From: Pseudomonadota bacterium
GTDB lineage: Bacteria; Pseudomonadota; Gammaproteobacteria; Xanthomonadales; Xanthomonadaceae
Direction: 5' to 3'
Length of the DNA: 25,391 bases
NCBI GenBank assembly: GCA_023430045.1
Contig: JAEZCF010000155.1
Coordinates: 1 to 25,391 of the forward strand
Numbering within the stretch: position 1 is the stretch's first letter; each line of letters opens with the position of its first letter. The notes under the pieces are model-generated. The model saw nothing but the letters and a program-made list of their open reading frames with translations, did not search any database and had not been told where the DNA came from. The position numbers and the translations under genes were made by a program. Positions 8,955 through 17,327 of the stretch are shown here, one piece after another.

Positions 8955-10325
8955 ATGAACGCCATGAGCAACGTACATATCCTTGGAGTCGCCGGCACCT
9001 TCATGGGCGGCGTGGCGGCACTGGCACGCGAACTGGGCCATGGGGTCAGCGGCAGCGACCAGGCGATCTATCCGCCGATGTCCACCCAGCTGGAACAGCT
9101 GGGCATCCGCCTGGACCAGGGGTATCGCGCCGACAGCGTGCCAGCCGGCAGCGACCAGGTCGTGGTGGGCAACGCCCTTTCGCGTGGCAACCCGGCGGTG
9201 GAAGCGGTGCTCGACGCCGGCCAGCGCTACACCTCCGGGGCCCAGTGGCTCAGCGAACACGTGCTGCCCGGCCGCGACACGCTGGCCGTGGCCGGCACGC
9301 ACGGCAAGACCACCACCACGACCATCCTCACCTGGCTGCTGGAAGCGGCCGGCCGTTCGCCGGGCTTCCTGATCGGCGGCGTGGCCGAAGACTTCGGCGT
9401 GTCGGCGCGGCTGGGCCAGGGGCGCGAGTTCGTGGTGGAAGCCGATGAGTACGACACCGCGTTCTTCGACAAGCGCAGCAAGTTCGTCCACTACCGGCCG
9501 CTGGTCGCCATCCTCAACAACCTGGAATACGACCACGCCGACATTTTCCCGGACGTGGCGGCCATCCAGCGCCAGTTCCACCACCTGGTGCGCACGGTGC
9601 CGGCGCGTGGCCGGCTGATCGTCAATGGCGAGGACACGCGGCTGGCCGAGGTGCTGGCGATGGGCTGCTGGACACCGGTGGAGCGTTTCGGCTTCGATGC
9701 GTCGCTGGAATGGCATGCCGGGCTGCTGCGTCCTGATGGCAGTCATTTCGCCGTGCATCGCCAGGGCCAGCGCCTCGGTGAGGTGGAATGGCCGCTGCTG
9801 GGGCGGCACAACGTGCTGAACGGACTGGCCGCACTGGCGGCCGCGCATGCGGTCGGCGTGGACGTTGCTGCGGTGCTGCCGGCACTTTCGCGCTTCCGCA
9901 GCGTGAAGCGGCGGCTGGAGGTGATCGGCCAGGCGGGAGGCATCACGGTCTATGACGATTTCGCGCATCACCCCACGGCTATCGCGACCACGCTGGAGGG
10001 TCTGCGTGCCAGGGTGGGCGAGGCGCGGATCGTGGTGGCGATGGAACCACGCAGCAATTCAATGCGGCTGGGCGCACATGCGGATGCGCTGGCGCCGTCG
10101 CTGGAACTGGCGGACGAGGTCGTCTTCCTGCACCGGCCGGAACTGGCCTGGGACGCGGCGGGTGTCATCGCAGCCGTACGGGGTTCCGCCCATGCCGTTG
10201 CCGATACCGACGCCCTGCTGGCACAGCTTCGGGCACGCGTGCGCGCGGGCGACCATGTGGTCTTCATGTCCAATGGCGGTTTCGATGGCGCACCGCGGCG
10301 CTTCTTCGCGCAGCTGCAGGGGTAG
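8955..10325 (+). CDS. mpl: UDP-N-acetylmuramate:L-alanyl-gamma-D-glutamyl-meso-diaminopimelate ligase
   Basis: This Mur-ligase family enzyme joins the murein tripeptide recovered from the old wall directly to UDP-MurNAc, using ATP, in cell-wall recycling. The N-terminal HILGVAGTFMGGVAALARELGH and YPPMSTQLEQLGI segments are characteristic of Mpl. The ATP-binding loop GTHGKTT is at 114-120, EADEYD and NNLEYDHADIF follow, and the central YDDFAHHPTAI is the Mur-ligase tripeptide-ligase motif. Length is normal at 456 residues. The start is uncertain among GTG 8949, ATG 8955 and ATG 8964; the last aligns best with known proteins, and GGTGA lies 9 nt before 8955. It converges with the IclR gene. Confidence 0.95.
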   Translation: MNAMSNVHILGVAGTFMGGVAALARELGHGVSGSDQAIYPPMSTQLEQLGIRLDQGYRADSVPAGSDQVVVGNALSRGNPAVEAVLDAGQRYTSGAQWLSEHVLPGRDTLAVAGTHGKTTTTTILTWLLEAAGRSPGFLIGGVAEDFGVSARLGQGREFVVEADEYDTAFFDKRSKFVHYRPLVAILNNLEYDHADIFPDVAAIQRQFHHLVRTVPARGRLIVNGEDTRLAEVLAMGCWTPVERFGFDASLEWHAGLLRPDGSHFAVHRQGQRLGEVEWPLLGRHNVLNGLAALAAAHAVGVDVAAVLPALSRFRSVKRRLEVIGQAGGITVYDDFAHHPTAIATTLEGLRARVGEARIVVAMEPRSNSMRLGAHADALAPSLELADEVVFLHRPELAWDAAGVIAAVRGSAHAVADTDALLAQLRARVRAGDHVVFMSNGGFDGAPRRFFAQLQG

Positions 10326-10351
10326 GCGGCGCGGGATCAACGGGCGGTATG

Positions 10352-10382
10352 CCACTGCGGATGGGTCTTCACCGCTCAGTGG
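10352..10382. terminator. Hairpin between mpl and the IclR gene
   Basis: CCACTG (10352-10357) pairs with CAGTGG (10377-10382), extended by CGG/CCG after a 2-nt bulge. It overlaps the IclR stop codon and follows mpl by 26 nt. Weak candidate for a shared terminator. Confidence 0.35.
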
Positions 10383-11248
10383 TCGCTGCCCATCAGCGTG
10401 GAAATTTCCCGCGCGGCGTCCAGCAGCGCCTGCACATGTGCGGGGTCTGGAGCGCTGGGCAGGTAGTGGATCGAGCCGATGATCGCCACCGTACCGAACA
10501 GTTCGCCATTGGCCTGCCGCAGGGGAGCGGCCAGGGCATTGACGCCGATATACAGCTCCTCGGGTGCATCCGCCCAGCCACGCAGGCGGACCAGTTCGAT
10601 TTCCGCGCGAAGGCGGTCCGGATCGGTGATGGTGCGTGGTGTGCTCGGGTGCAGTGGCTGCTCCAGAAAGCGCTGACGAACCCGTTCGGGTGCGAACGCG
10701 AGCACGATCTTGCCCTGCGCCACCGTGTTGTGCTGGAAACGGGTGCCTGAGCGCAGGCTGATTTCCACGGGTGCGGTGCCGCGCAGGACGTCGATCACCA
10801 CCACTTCCTCGTCCGAGTACGTGGAGATGACAATGGTCTGGCCAACCACGTCGCGCAGGCGTTCCAGAACCGGCTTGGCCAGCGACATGACATCGAAGCG
10901 GCTGGTGCAAGCCCGGCCCAGCAGGAACATCTGCCAGCCGACGCGGTAATGGTTGCTGCGTGCATCCTGATCGACATAACCATGCTCGCGCAGCATGGTC
11001 AGATGCCGATGAATGCGCGCCTTGGGCATGCCAAGCAACTGCCCAAGGCGGGTCACCCCCAACCCCGTCGGTGCCGCCGCAAGCGCTTCGATCACTTTCA
11101 GGGAAACGATTGCCGTCGGCAGCCCCTGTTCCGCGGGGCCCTGTCCGCCCAGCCCGGGACCGTCACCGTCGTCGGTCCCTGGCGGGGCGGAGTGCGAACG
11201 GGTGATGGCCTGGGAGTCGTCGGTCGCGGGCAGATTCTGTCGGGGCAT
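10376..11248 (-). CDS. IclR-family transcriptional regulator
   Basis: The 290-residue protein has a flexible Gly/Asp/Pro-rich N-terminus (1-42), a winged helix-turn-helix (about 44-104, with VTRLGQLLGMPKARIHRHLTML as the helix-turn-helix part), and an IclR effector-binding domain to the end (GTRFQHNTVAQGKIVLAFAP, ELYIGVNALAAPLRQANGELFGTVAIIG). Family members typically sense small organic acids or aromatics and control the adjacent catabolic operon. The gene follows the cupin gene on the same strand after 54 nt, so it probably shares its promoter. That promoter region holds two GTATCG-N5-CGATAC palindromes, which I infer to be its operators. The start at 11248 has only a weak GGA before it; an internal start is possible because the first 40 residues are not family-conserved. 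Confidence 0.92.
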   Translation of the reverse strand: MPRQNLPATDDSQAITRSHSAPPGTDDGDGPGLGGQGPAEQGLPTAIVSLKVIEALAAAPTGLGVTRLGQLLGMPKARIHRHLTMLREHGYVDQDARSNHYRVGWQMFLLGRACTSRFDVMSLAKPVLERLRDVVGQTIVISTYSDEEVVVIDVLRGTAPVEISLRSGTRFQHNTVAQGKIVLAFAPERVRQRFLEQPLHPSTPRTITDPDRLRAEIELVRLRGWADAPEELYIGVNALAAPLRQANGELFGTVAIIGSIHYLPSAPDPAHVQALLDAAREISTLMGSDH

Positions 11249-11302
11249 GGAGATCCAGGTTGACCACGTAGTGGAGGCATGGCCGGCTAGGGTAGCGTAC
11301 CG

Positions 11303-11983
11303 TCAGCGGCATTCGGGAAGATCTATGTATCGCTCGGCGAAAACGCGGTATTGCTGGACTTTGGGTGCCGCGGCATCGGATGGGTGCACGTAGCGGATGG
11401 AGCTGCGCCCCTTGAGCGCGCGGGGCAGGAGAAAGCACCGCACGAACGCGGTCGGCTCCCGTTCCGTGGTGGGCGCCAGCACCGGCTCCGGCCCGAGTTC
11501 GAACCATGCGTTTCCCGCAGGGTGGTCATGGGCCCTGCCGAGTGTCTCGATGCGGATTTCGCCATGCAGGCAGATCCGGATGCCCGGGCCCTGGTGAACA
11601 TGGGTCAGGGCGACCCCGCCCGGCGGGAAATCCACGCGGTCACAGCGCATGAGCCATTCGAATTCCGTGTCGAGCTCGATATCGGCCGACAGCTTCAGCG
11701 TGCTCTGGGTCCCAGGGGCGGAAGGAAGCCGGGCAGGTTCCGGCTGATCGCTGGAAGAGAGTTCCCAGCGCCAGATGATCGAGTCCTCCGATCCACATAG
11801 CAGCGTTGTCTCGTTCTGCGATACATCGGCCTGCCCGGATGCAAGATACCGTCCCTCCTGCGGGCCCTCGACGCTGATCCCGCCGTTACGCACATAGATG
11901 GCACGGGGCCTCGCAGGAAGAAAAACTGCCGGGCAGCCACCGGGAAGGCGATCTTCAATCAGACGAAGGGTGAGCATGGACAT
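11303..11983 (-). CDS. Cupin-domain protein of the catabolic module
   Basis: The 226-residue protein has a cupin barrel in its second half. The first cupin motif reads PPGGVALTHVHQGPGIR, with H128 and H130; the usual Glu is replaced by Gly/Ile. The second motif region (HPAGNAWFELGPEPVLAP) lacks an obvious metal His, so a full metal site is doubtful. It could be an isomerase, a ligand-binding protein or an atypical oxygenase; sequence alone does not decide. Starts at 11983 or 11977 are possible: AAGGCAG lies about 10 nt before the first. It is divergent from the transporter gene across the operator region and is followed by the IclR gene, so a role in the same pathway is likely. Confidence 0.8.
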   Translation of the reverse strand: MSMLTLRLIEDRLPGGCPAVFLPARPRAIYVRNGGISVEGPQEGRYLASGQADVSQNETTLLCGSEDSIIWRWELSSSDQPEPARLPSAPGTQSTLKLSADIELDTEFEWLMRCDRVDFPPGGVALTHVHQGPGIRICLHGEIRIETLGRAHDHPAGNAWFELGPEPVLAPTTEREPTAFVRCFLLPRALKGRSSIRYVHPSDAAAPKVQQYRVFAERYIDLPECR

Positions 11984-12011
11984 GAGAGATCTGCCTTTTG
12001 TTGTGGTTGCC

Positions 12012-12028
12012 GTATCGTACAACGATAC
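12012..12028. promoter_or_regulatory. Operator candidate O1 (cupin side)
   Basis: The 17-bp palindrome GTATCG-TACAA-CGATAC is centred 37 bp upstream of the cupin start. It has the same 6-bp arms and 5-bp spacer as O2, 70 bp away. Between the two lies an AT-rich stretch (12029-12081) likely to hold both promoters. Confidence 0.75.
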
Positions 12029-12081
12029 ATCAGCACAATAAATGTTTTATTTTTGAATTATCTGTGTATATTTGAACGCAT

Positions 12082-12098
12082 GTATCGAATTGCGATAC
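12082..12098. promoter_or_regulatory. Operator candidate O2 (transporter side)
   Basis: The 17-bp palindrome GTATCG-AATTG-CGATAC is centred 45 bp upstream of the transporter start. Its arms are identical to those of O1 while the spacers differ, which points to a protein-binding site rather than a copied repeat. Confidence 0.75.
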
Positions 12099-12134
12099 GT
12101 CGTTATCCACGCCACAGATTCCGGAGGGGGAACC

Positions 12135-13388
12135 ATGGCAGGCAGTCAGGCAGGGTCGCAGGTCGTCGGCAAGCGCTGGTGGCAGGGCGCCAGCACGCAG
12201 CAATGGGGCACGTTCCGTTCGGCCTATCTGGGCTGGGCGCTGGACATCATGGATCTGATGTTGTTCGCGATGGTCATCAAGCACGTCAGCGCGGACCTGG
12301 GCTTCGACAAGTCCGCGGCCGGCATGGTGATGTCGGCCACATTGCTGGCGACCGCCGGCGGCGGACTGGTGTTCGGCTTCCTGGCCGATCGCCTGGGCCG
12401 GGCGAAATCGATGATTCTCAGCATCGTCTGTTACTCGATAGGTACCGCGCTGTGCGGCCTGTCCGACACGCTTGGCCAGTTGCTCCTGTTCCGTGTGATT
12501 GTCGGCCTGGGTGTCGGCGGTGAGTGGTCGGCCGGCTCCGCGCTGGTCAGCGAGACATGGCCCGCGCAGCATCGCGGCAAGGTGCTCGCGTGGATACAGA
12601 GCGCGTTCGCAGCCGGCTATGCGGCGGCGGCGATCGTGGCTGCGGTGGTGGTGCCTACGCTTGGCTGGCGGTGGGTATTCGCGGTCGGCCTGCTGCCCGC
12701 GTTGCTGGCGTTCTACGTGCGCCGACACGTCAAGGAACCGGAGATCTGGGTCAACCAGAAACGCCGTCTTGGCTTCGGCGAAACCGTTTCTTCGCTGTTT
12801 GGTGCACATCGCCGCAACACGCTGGTCGGCCTTGCCTTCACCACGGCGGCGATGTGCGGGTATTGGGGCCTGTTCACCTGGATTCCCACGTATCTGGCCA
12901 CGCCGGTCGCCGAGGGTGGGCCGGGGCTGGACCTTGTGAAATCGACGGTGTGGATCGTCATCATGCAGGTCGGTGCGGCGCTCGGTTTCGTCACGTTCGG
13001 CTACATCGCCGATCGCCTGGGACGCAAGAAGGCCTTCCTGATCTTCTTCCTGTCCTCGGCGCTGACCGTACCGGTATTCGCCACCATCCAGTCGCCCACA
13101 TTGCTGATGGTATTCGGCATCGTGGTCGCCTACTTCGGCACAGGGTTCTACAGCGGCTTTGCTCCCACCTTCGCGGAGATGTTTCCCACGTCGGTACGGG
13201 CCACCGCGCAGGGCTTCGTCTACAACGGCGGCCGCGCGATCGCAGCCATCGCACCGGCACTGATCGGCTTCCTCGCCACTTCATACGGCGTGGCCAGTGG
13301 CCTGGTCGCAACCGCTGCCTTTTTCGCCCTGGCTGGACTGATCGTGTGGCTGTTCCTTCCAGAAACCAAGGGCGTGGAACTTGCCTGA
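12135..13388 (+). CDS. MFS transporter, aromatic/organic acid:H+ symporter type
   Basis: The 417-residue inner-membrane protein has about 12 hydrophobic segments. The MFS loop motif GFLADRLGRAK (81-91) is repeated in the second half as GYIADRLGRKK. LGWALDIMDLML in the first membrane segment, with its acidic residues, and EWSAGSALVSETWPAQHRGK resemble the aromatic acid:H+ symporter group (PcaK, BenK and relatives). The ATG at 12135 is preceded by CGGAGGGGG; the open frame upstream runs back through O2 and is not coding. It is first in the catabolic operon, so it probably imports the acid that the downstream enzymes degrade. The substrate is not readable from sequence. Confidence 0.93.
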   Translation: MAGSQAGSQVVGKRWWQGASTQQWGTFRSAYLGWALDIMDLMLFAMVIKHVSADLGFDKSAAGMVMSATLLATAGGGLVFGFLADRLGRAKSMILSIVCYSIGTALCGLSDTLGQLLLFRVIVGLGVGGEWSAGSALVSETWPAQHRGKVLAWIQSAFAAGYAAAAIVAAVVVPTLGWRWVFAVGLLPALLAFYVRRHVKEPEIWVNQKRRLGFGETVSSLFGAHRRNTLVGLAFTTAAMCGYWGLFTWIPTYLATPVAEGGPGLDLVKSTVWIVIMQVGAALGFVTFGYIADRLGRKKAFLIFFLSSALTVPVFATIQSPTLLMVFGIVVAYFGTGFYSGFAPTFAEMFPTSVRATAQGFVYNGGRAIAAIAPALIGFLATSYGVASGLVATAAFFALAGLIVWLFLPETKGVELA

Positions 13389-13409
13389 ACGCAATTACAG
13401 GAGACAGAC

Positions 13410-13613
13410 ATGCCGATCATCCAGGTAACCCTGGTGGAGGGCCGCGACGACGCCAGGGTCCAGGCCTTCATCCGTGCGGTTGCGAGGGCTGCCCATGAGC
13501 AGCTCGGTGCGCCGATGCAGACCATCCGCGTGATGGTCAACGAAGTGCCACCGCAGCGCTTTGCTGTAGGTGACAGGTTGAAGAGCGATCCGCCCGAAGG
13601 AGGCGCGTCATGA
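13410..13613 (+). CDS. dmpI: 4-oxalocrotonate (2-hydroxymuconate) tautomerase
   Basis: The enzyme converts 2-hydroxymuconate to 2-oxo-3-hexenedioate. After loss of Met the catalytic Pro1 is exposed (PIIQVTLVEGR). The other active-site residues of the family also match in position: Arg11, Arg39 and Phe50. The 66-residue mature chain is slightly longer than the usual 62, with a C-terminal PPEGGAS tail. AGGAGA precedes the ATG. The stop overlaps the start of the hydratase gene (ATGA), and the transporter gene ends 21 nt upstream. Confidence 0.93.
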   Translation: MPIIQVTLVEGRDDARVQAFIRAVARAAHEQLGAPMQTIRVMVNEVPPQRFAVGDRLKSDPPEGGAS

Positions 13614-14404
13614 GTCCAGCGCTGGATGCGGCCGGCATCGCCGACCATGCCGCGCAGTTGTACCGCGCGCTGCGTCAGGGACAGCCACTTGAACCGCTCA
13701 GTGAGCGGGTGCCGGAGCTGCGCCTGGAGGATGCCTATGCGATCTCCAGTGCATTGCTGGAGCTGCGCATGGCCGATGGCGAACGTGTGGTGGGCAAGAA
13801 AATCGGCGCGACCAGCATGGCGGTCCAACGCATGCTGAAGGTGGACCAGCCTGATTTCGGGTTCCTGACCGATCGCATGGAGATCGCCAACGGCGGCACG
13901 CTGTCGCTGGATGGGTTGTTGCTCCCGCGCGCCGAAGGCGAGATCGCCTTCCATCTCAAGCACGACCTGCGGGGTCCTGGCATCACCCATCATGATGTGC
14001 TGGCGGCCACGGAGGCCCTGTCGGCCTGTTTCGAGATCGTCGACTCGCGTATCCGCGACTGGCGTATCGGCATCACCGATACCGTCGCCGACAACGCGTC
14101 GGCCGCCGCCTTCGTGCTGGGTGAAAGGCGCGTGCCACCGCGCGGACTGGATCTGGGCACGCTGGGCATGGTGGTGGAGAAGAACGGCGAGGTCGTCGCC
14201 ACGGGCGCCGGCGCTGCCGCACTGGGCTCGCCGGTCAACTGCGTTGCCTGGCTGGCCAACACGCTGGGCCGCCTCGGCACGTCGCTGAAGGCGGGTGAAG
14301 TGATCCTGTCCGGCGCGTTGGTGCCTCTGGTGCCGGTCCTGCGCGGCGACCACATGCGGGTGCGCATCGGCAGCCTGGGCAGTGCCGAAGTCCACTTCGC
14401 CTGA
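13610..14404 (+). CDS. dmpE: 2-hydroxypenta-2,4-dienoate (2-oxopent-4-enoate) hydratase
   Basis: The enzyme adds water to 2-hydroxypenta-2,4-dienoate, giving 4-hydroxy-2-oxopentanoate; it is metal-dependent and cytoplasmic. Of the two related genes here, this one matches the hydratase branch: GKKIGATSMAVQRML, QPDFGFLTD, LPRAEGEIAF, DSRIRDWRI, TGAGAAALGSPVNCVAWLAN and GEVILSGALVPL follow XylJ/DmpE rather than the decarboxylase. Length is usual at 264 residues. Its ATG lies in the tautomerase stop. Hydratase and decarboxylase of this family normally form a complex, although here they are separated by two genes. Confidence 0.93.
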   Translation: MSPALDAAGIADHAAQLYRALRQGQPLEPLSERVPELRLEDAYAISSALLELRMADGERVVGKKIGATSMAVQRMLKVDQPDFGFLTDRMEIANGGTLSLDGLLLPRAEGEIAFHLKHDLRGPGITHHDVLAATEALSACFEIVDSRIRDWRIGITDTVADNASAAAFVLGERRVPPRGLDLGTLGMVVEKNGEVVATGAGAAALGSPVNCVAWLANTLGRLGTSLKAGEVILSGALVPLVPVLRGDHMRVRIGSLGSAEVHFA

Positions 14405-14469
14405 TAGCCCGGCCACCTGATCGGCGCTGCTTCCCTCCCCCTAATTCCTTCCACCTGCAGGAGTGCGGT

Positions 14470-15408
14470 ATGACCCTGAAAGTCGCCATCATCGGTCCCG
14501 GCAACATCGGGACCGACCTGATGATCAAAGTAATGCGCCACGGCAAGCACCTGCAGATGGGTGCGCTGGTCGGCATCGATCCGGCGTCCGATGGACTTGC
14601 ACGCGCTGCTCGGCTCGGTGTGCCTACCATCGCCGATGGTGTCGAAGGCCTGATTGCTTCGCCGCTGTTCGCCGACATCGATATCGTGTTCGACGCGACG
14701 TCCGCGGCAGCACACGTGCGTAACGATGCGCTGCTGCGTGCCGCACGCGATGACATCCGGGTGATCGACCTGACCCCCGCAGCGATCGGTCCGTACTGCG
14801 TGCCGACGGTGAATCTGGAAGCGCACCTTGGCGCGCGCAACGTCAACATGGTCACCTGTGGTGGCCAGGCGACGATACCGATGGTTGCAGCGGTCGCATC
14901 CGTGGCAAAGGTCCATTACGCCGAGATCGTCGCGTCCATCGCCAGCCGCTCGGCCGGGCCCGGTACGCGCGCCAACATCGACGAGTTCACCGAGACCACC
15001 TCGCGAGCCATCGAGGAGGTAGGGGGCGCGGCGGTCGGCAAGGCGATCATCGTGCTCAACCCGGCTGATCCTCCCCTGCTGATGCGGGACACCGTCTACG
15101 TTCTGTCCGGGATGGTCGATACCGCAGCGGTGGAAGCGGCGGTGCAGGACATGGTGAAACGCGTGTCCACGTACGTGCCCGGCTATCGGCTGAAGCAGCA
15201 GGTGCAGTTCGAGACGGTGAGCCTGCCGCTGCCGATTCCGGGGCTGGGTGTCACGACAGGATTGAAGACCTCGATCTTCCTGGAAGTGGAAGGCGCTGCC
15301 CATTACCTGCCGGCGTATGCCGGAAACCTGGACATCATGACATCTGCGGCACTGGCTACCGGCGAGCGCATCGCGCAGTCGCTGTCGTCCAGTCGCGTGC
15401 AGGCATGA
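14470..15408 (+). CDS. dmpF: Acetaldehyde dehydrogenase (acylating)
   Basis: The enzyme oxidises acetaldehyde to acetyl-CoA with NAD+ and CoA, receiving it by channelling from the aldolase encoded next door. The nucleotide-binding GPGNIGTDL is at 9-17 and the catalytic cysteine is C130 in VTCGGQATIPM. Late segments NLDIMTSAAL and LPAYAGN match DmpF/BphJ. Length is normal at 312 residues. AGGAG lies 6 nt before the ATG. It is separated from the hydratase gene by 65 nt and from the aldolase gene by 10 nt. Confidence 0.96.
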   Translation: MTLKVAIIGPGNIGTDLMIKVMRHGKHLQMGALVGIDPASDGLARAARLGVPTIADGVEGLIASPLFADIDIVFDATSAAAHVRNDALLRAARDDIRVIDLTPAAIGPYCVPTVNLEAHLGARNVNMVTCGGQATIPMVAAVASVAKVHYAEIVASIASRSAGPGTRANIDEFTETTSRAIEEVGGAAVGKAIIVLNPADPPLLMRDTVYVLSGMVDTAAVEAAVQDMVKRVSTYVPGYRLKQQVQFETVSLPLPIPGLGVTTGLKTSIFLEVEGAAHYLPAYAGNLDIMTSAALATGERIAQSLSSSRVQA

Positions 15409-15418
15409 GGAGGAAGAA

Positions 15419-16459
15419 ATGACCGTTTCCGAGCTTTATATCTCCGATGTCACTCTGCGGGATGGATCCCATGCGGTGCGCCATCAGTACAGCCTGGACC
15501 AGGTGCGTACCATTGCCGGTGCACTGGACAAGGCCGGGGTCGACTCCATCGAAGTGGCGCATGGCGATGGGCTTAGAGGCTCGTCGTTCAACTATGGCTT
15601 CGGCGCGCATACGGATCTGGAGTGGATCGAGGCAGCCGCCAGCGTGGTCGAGAAAGCACGTATCGCCACCCTTCTCCTGCCCGGTATCGGTACCGTGCAC
15701 GACCTCAAGGATGCGTTCTCGGCAGGCGCGCGCGTGGTCCGCGTGGCCACCCACTGCACGGAGGCGGACATATCACGCCAGCATATCGAAGCAGCCAATG
15801 CGCTGGGCATGGACGCCGTCGGCTTCCTGATGATGAGCCACATGGCAGCTCCCGATGCCCTGGCGGCCCAGGCGCGCCTGATGGAAGCCTATGGCGCCTC
15901 CTGCGTATACGTCGTGGACTCCGGCGGCGCACTGGGCATGAATGACGTGCGCGAGCGCGTCCACGCACTGCGCCAGGTGCTGGAGCCTGCCACCCAGATC
16001 GGCATCCACGCGCACCACAACCTGTCGCTGGGCGTGGCCAACTCCATTGTCGCCGCCGAGGCGGGGGCCATCCGCATCGATGCCAGCCTTGCCGGCATGG
16101 GCGCCGGCGCGGGAAATGCGCCACTGGAAGTGTTCATCGCGGCCGCCGAGCGCATGGGCTGGAATCACGGCTGCGACCTGTACGCATTGATGGACGCAGC
16201 GGACGACATCGTACGGCCGCTGCAGGACCGCCCCGTACGCGTGGATCGTGAAACGCTGGCGCTCGGGTACGCGGGTGTGTACTCCAGCTTCCTGCGACAC
16301 GCTGAAGCCGCGTCTGCGCGCTTCGGCATCAATACCGTCGACATTCTGGTCGAACTGGGCAGGCGCCGCATGGTGGGTGGCCAGGAAGACATGATCGTGG
16401 ATGTTGCCCTGGACATGCTGCATCGGCGCGACGTTGCCGCAGCGGAGGAAGCCCGATGA
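15419..16459 (+). CDS. dmpG: 4-hydroxy-2-oxovalerate aldolase
   Basis: The enzyme cleaves 4-hydroxy-2-oxopentanoate to pyruvate and acetaldehyde, which passes to the partner dehydrogenase. TLRDGSH (12-18) holds the catalytic Arg14, metal ligand Asp15 and His18; HAHHN (197-201) supplies the two metal histidines. The C-terminal domain (GYAGVYSSFLRHAE and beyond) is the communication domain that binds the dehydrogenase. Length is 346 residues, as usual. A strong GAGGAGGAAG precedes the ATG. The stop overlaps the start of the decarboxylase gene (ATGA). Confidence 0.96.
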   Translation: MTVSELYISDVTLRDGSHAVRHQYSLDQVRTIAGALDKAGVDSIEVAHGDGLRGSSFNYGFGAHTDLEWIEAAASVVEKARIATLLLPGIGTVHDLKDAFSAGARVVRVATHCTEADISRQHIEAANALGMDAVGFLMMSHMAAPDALAAQARLMEAYGASCVYVVDSGGALGMNDVRERVHALRQVLEPATQIGIHAHHNLSLGVANSIVAAEAGAIRIDASLAGMGAGAGNAPLEVFIAAAERMGWNHGCDLYALMDAADDIVRPLQDRPVRVDRETLALGYAGVYSSFLRHAEAASARFGINTVDILVELGRRRMVGGQEDMIVDVALDMLHRRDVAAAEEAR

Positions 16460-17244
16460 ATCCTGACGATACCCTGATCGAGCAGTGCGCCGCGCTGCTG
16501 CTGGCCGCCGAACGCGGACGGCAGGAGGTGCACAAGATCACCGATGACCATCCACAGCTGGATGTAGACGATGCCTATCGTATCCAGGCCCGGATCGCCG
16601 CGCTGAAGCAGGCCGAAGGCATACGCATCGTTGGCCGCAAGATGGGGCTGACCTCGCGTGCGAAGATGGAGCAGATGGGCGTGGAGACCGCGATCCATGG
16701 CTTCCTGGGAAGCGACAATGCGGTGGATGACGGTGGCCTGGTCGATACCGCGGCGTTGATCCACCCGAAGGTGGAAGCAGAGATCGCCTTTGTGATGCGG
16801 GACTCGCTGCAGGGACCAGGATGCTCCGTTGAGCAGGTGCTGGCCGCGACCGACTACGTGGTTCCGGCGATCGAGCTGATCGATTCGCGTTACGAGAACT
16901 TCCGTTTCGATCTCCCCAGCGTCATTGCCGACAACACGTCTGCATCGCGCTTTGTGCTGGGATCACGTCCCACCGATCCGGCGACGCTGGACCTGCCGAC
17001 CCTTGGCGTGGTGATGGAGAAGAACGGTGTGGTGGTCGAAGTCGGCGCAGGCGCCGCCGTGCTTGGCCATCCTGCCGACGCCGTAGCGATGCTGGTTGAC
17101 CTGCTGGCCCTACAGGGCGAGACATTGCCCGCAGGCAGCGTAGTGCTCTCCGGCGCCATCACCGCAGCCGTCGCAGTGCAGGCAGGAGACAACGTGCTGG
17201 TGCGCGGCGACGGCATCGGCACGGTATCCATGCGGCTGGGCTGA
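16456..17244 (+). CDS. dmpH: 4-oxalocrotonate decarboxylase (2-oxo-3-hexenedioate decarboxylase)
   Basis: The enzyme decarboxylates 2-oxo-3-hexenedioate to 2-hydroxypenta-2,4-dienoate. It is a paralogue of the hydratase but has the decarboxylase signatures of XylI/DmpH: GRKMGLTSRAKMEQMGVET, IHPKVEAEIAFV, DSRYENFRFDLPSVIADN, LGVVMEKNGVVVEVGAGA and LSGAITAAVAV. Length is normal at 262 residues. It is the last enzyme gene of the operon; the porin follows after 83 nt. Confidence 0.94.
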   Translation: MNPDDTLIEQCAALLLAAERGRQEVHKITDDHPQLDVDDAYRIQARIAALKQAEGIRIVGRKMGLTSRAKMEQMGVETAIHGFLGSDNAVDDGGLVDTAALIHPKVEAEIAFVMRDSLQGPGCSVEQVLAATDYVVPAIELIDSRYENFRFDLPSVIADNTSASRFVLGSRPTDPATLDLPTLGVVMEKNGVVVEVGAGAAVLGHPADAVAMLVDLLALQGETLPAGSVVLSGAITAAVAVQAGDNVLVRGDGIGTVSMRLG

Positions 17245-17327
17245 GAAACCGCACAGCAGATTTCAACGACACGACGTGGCCTGCGAGGCGGGCCGCGCTG
17301 GCTTGGCCATGCCCTGGGAGGGGAACG

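Noticed and set aside
12135..17244. Assignment as an mhp (3-phenylpropionate) or complete catechol operon
   Set aside because: No hydroxylase, ring-cleaving dioxygenase or C-C hydrolase is present, and the 4-oxalocrotonate branch enzymes are not part of mhp.
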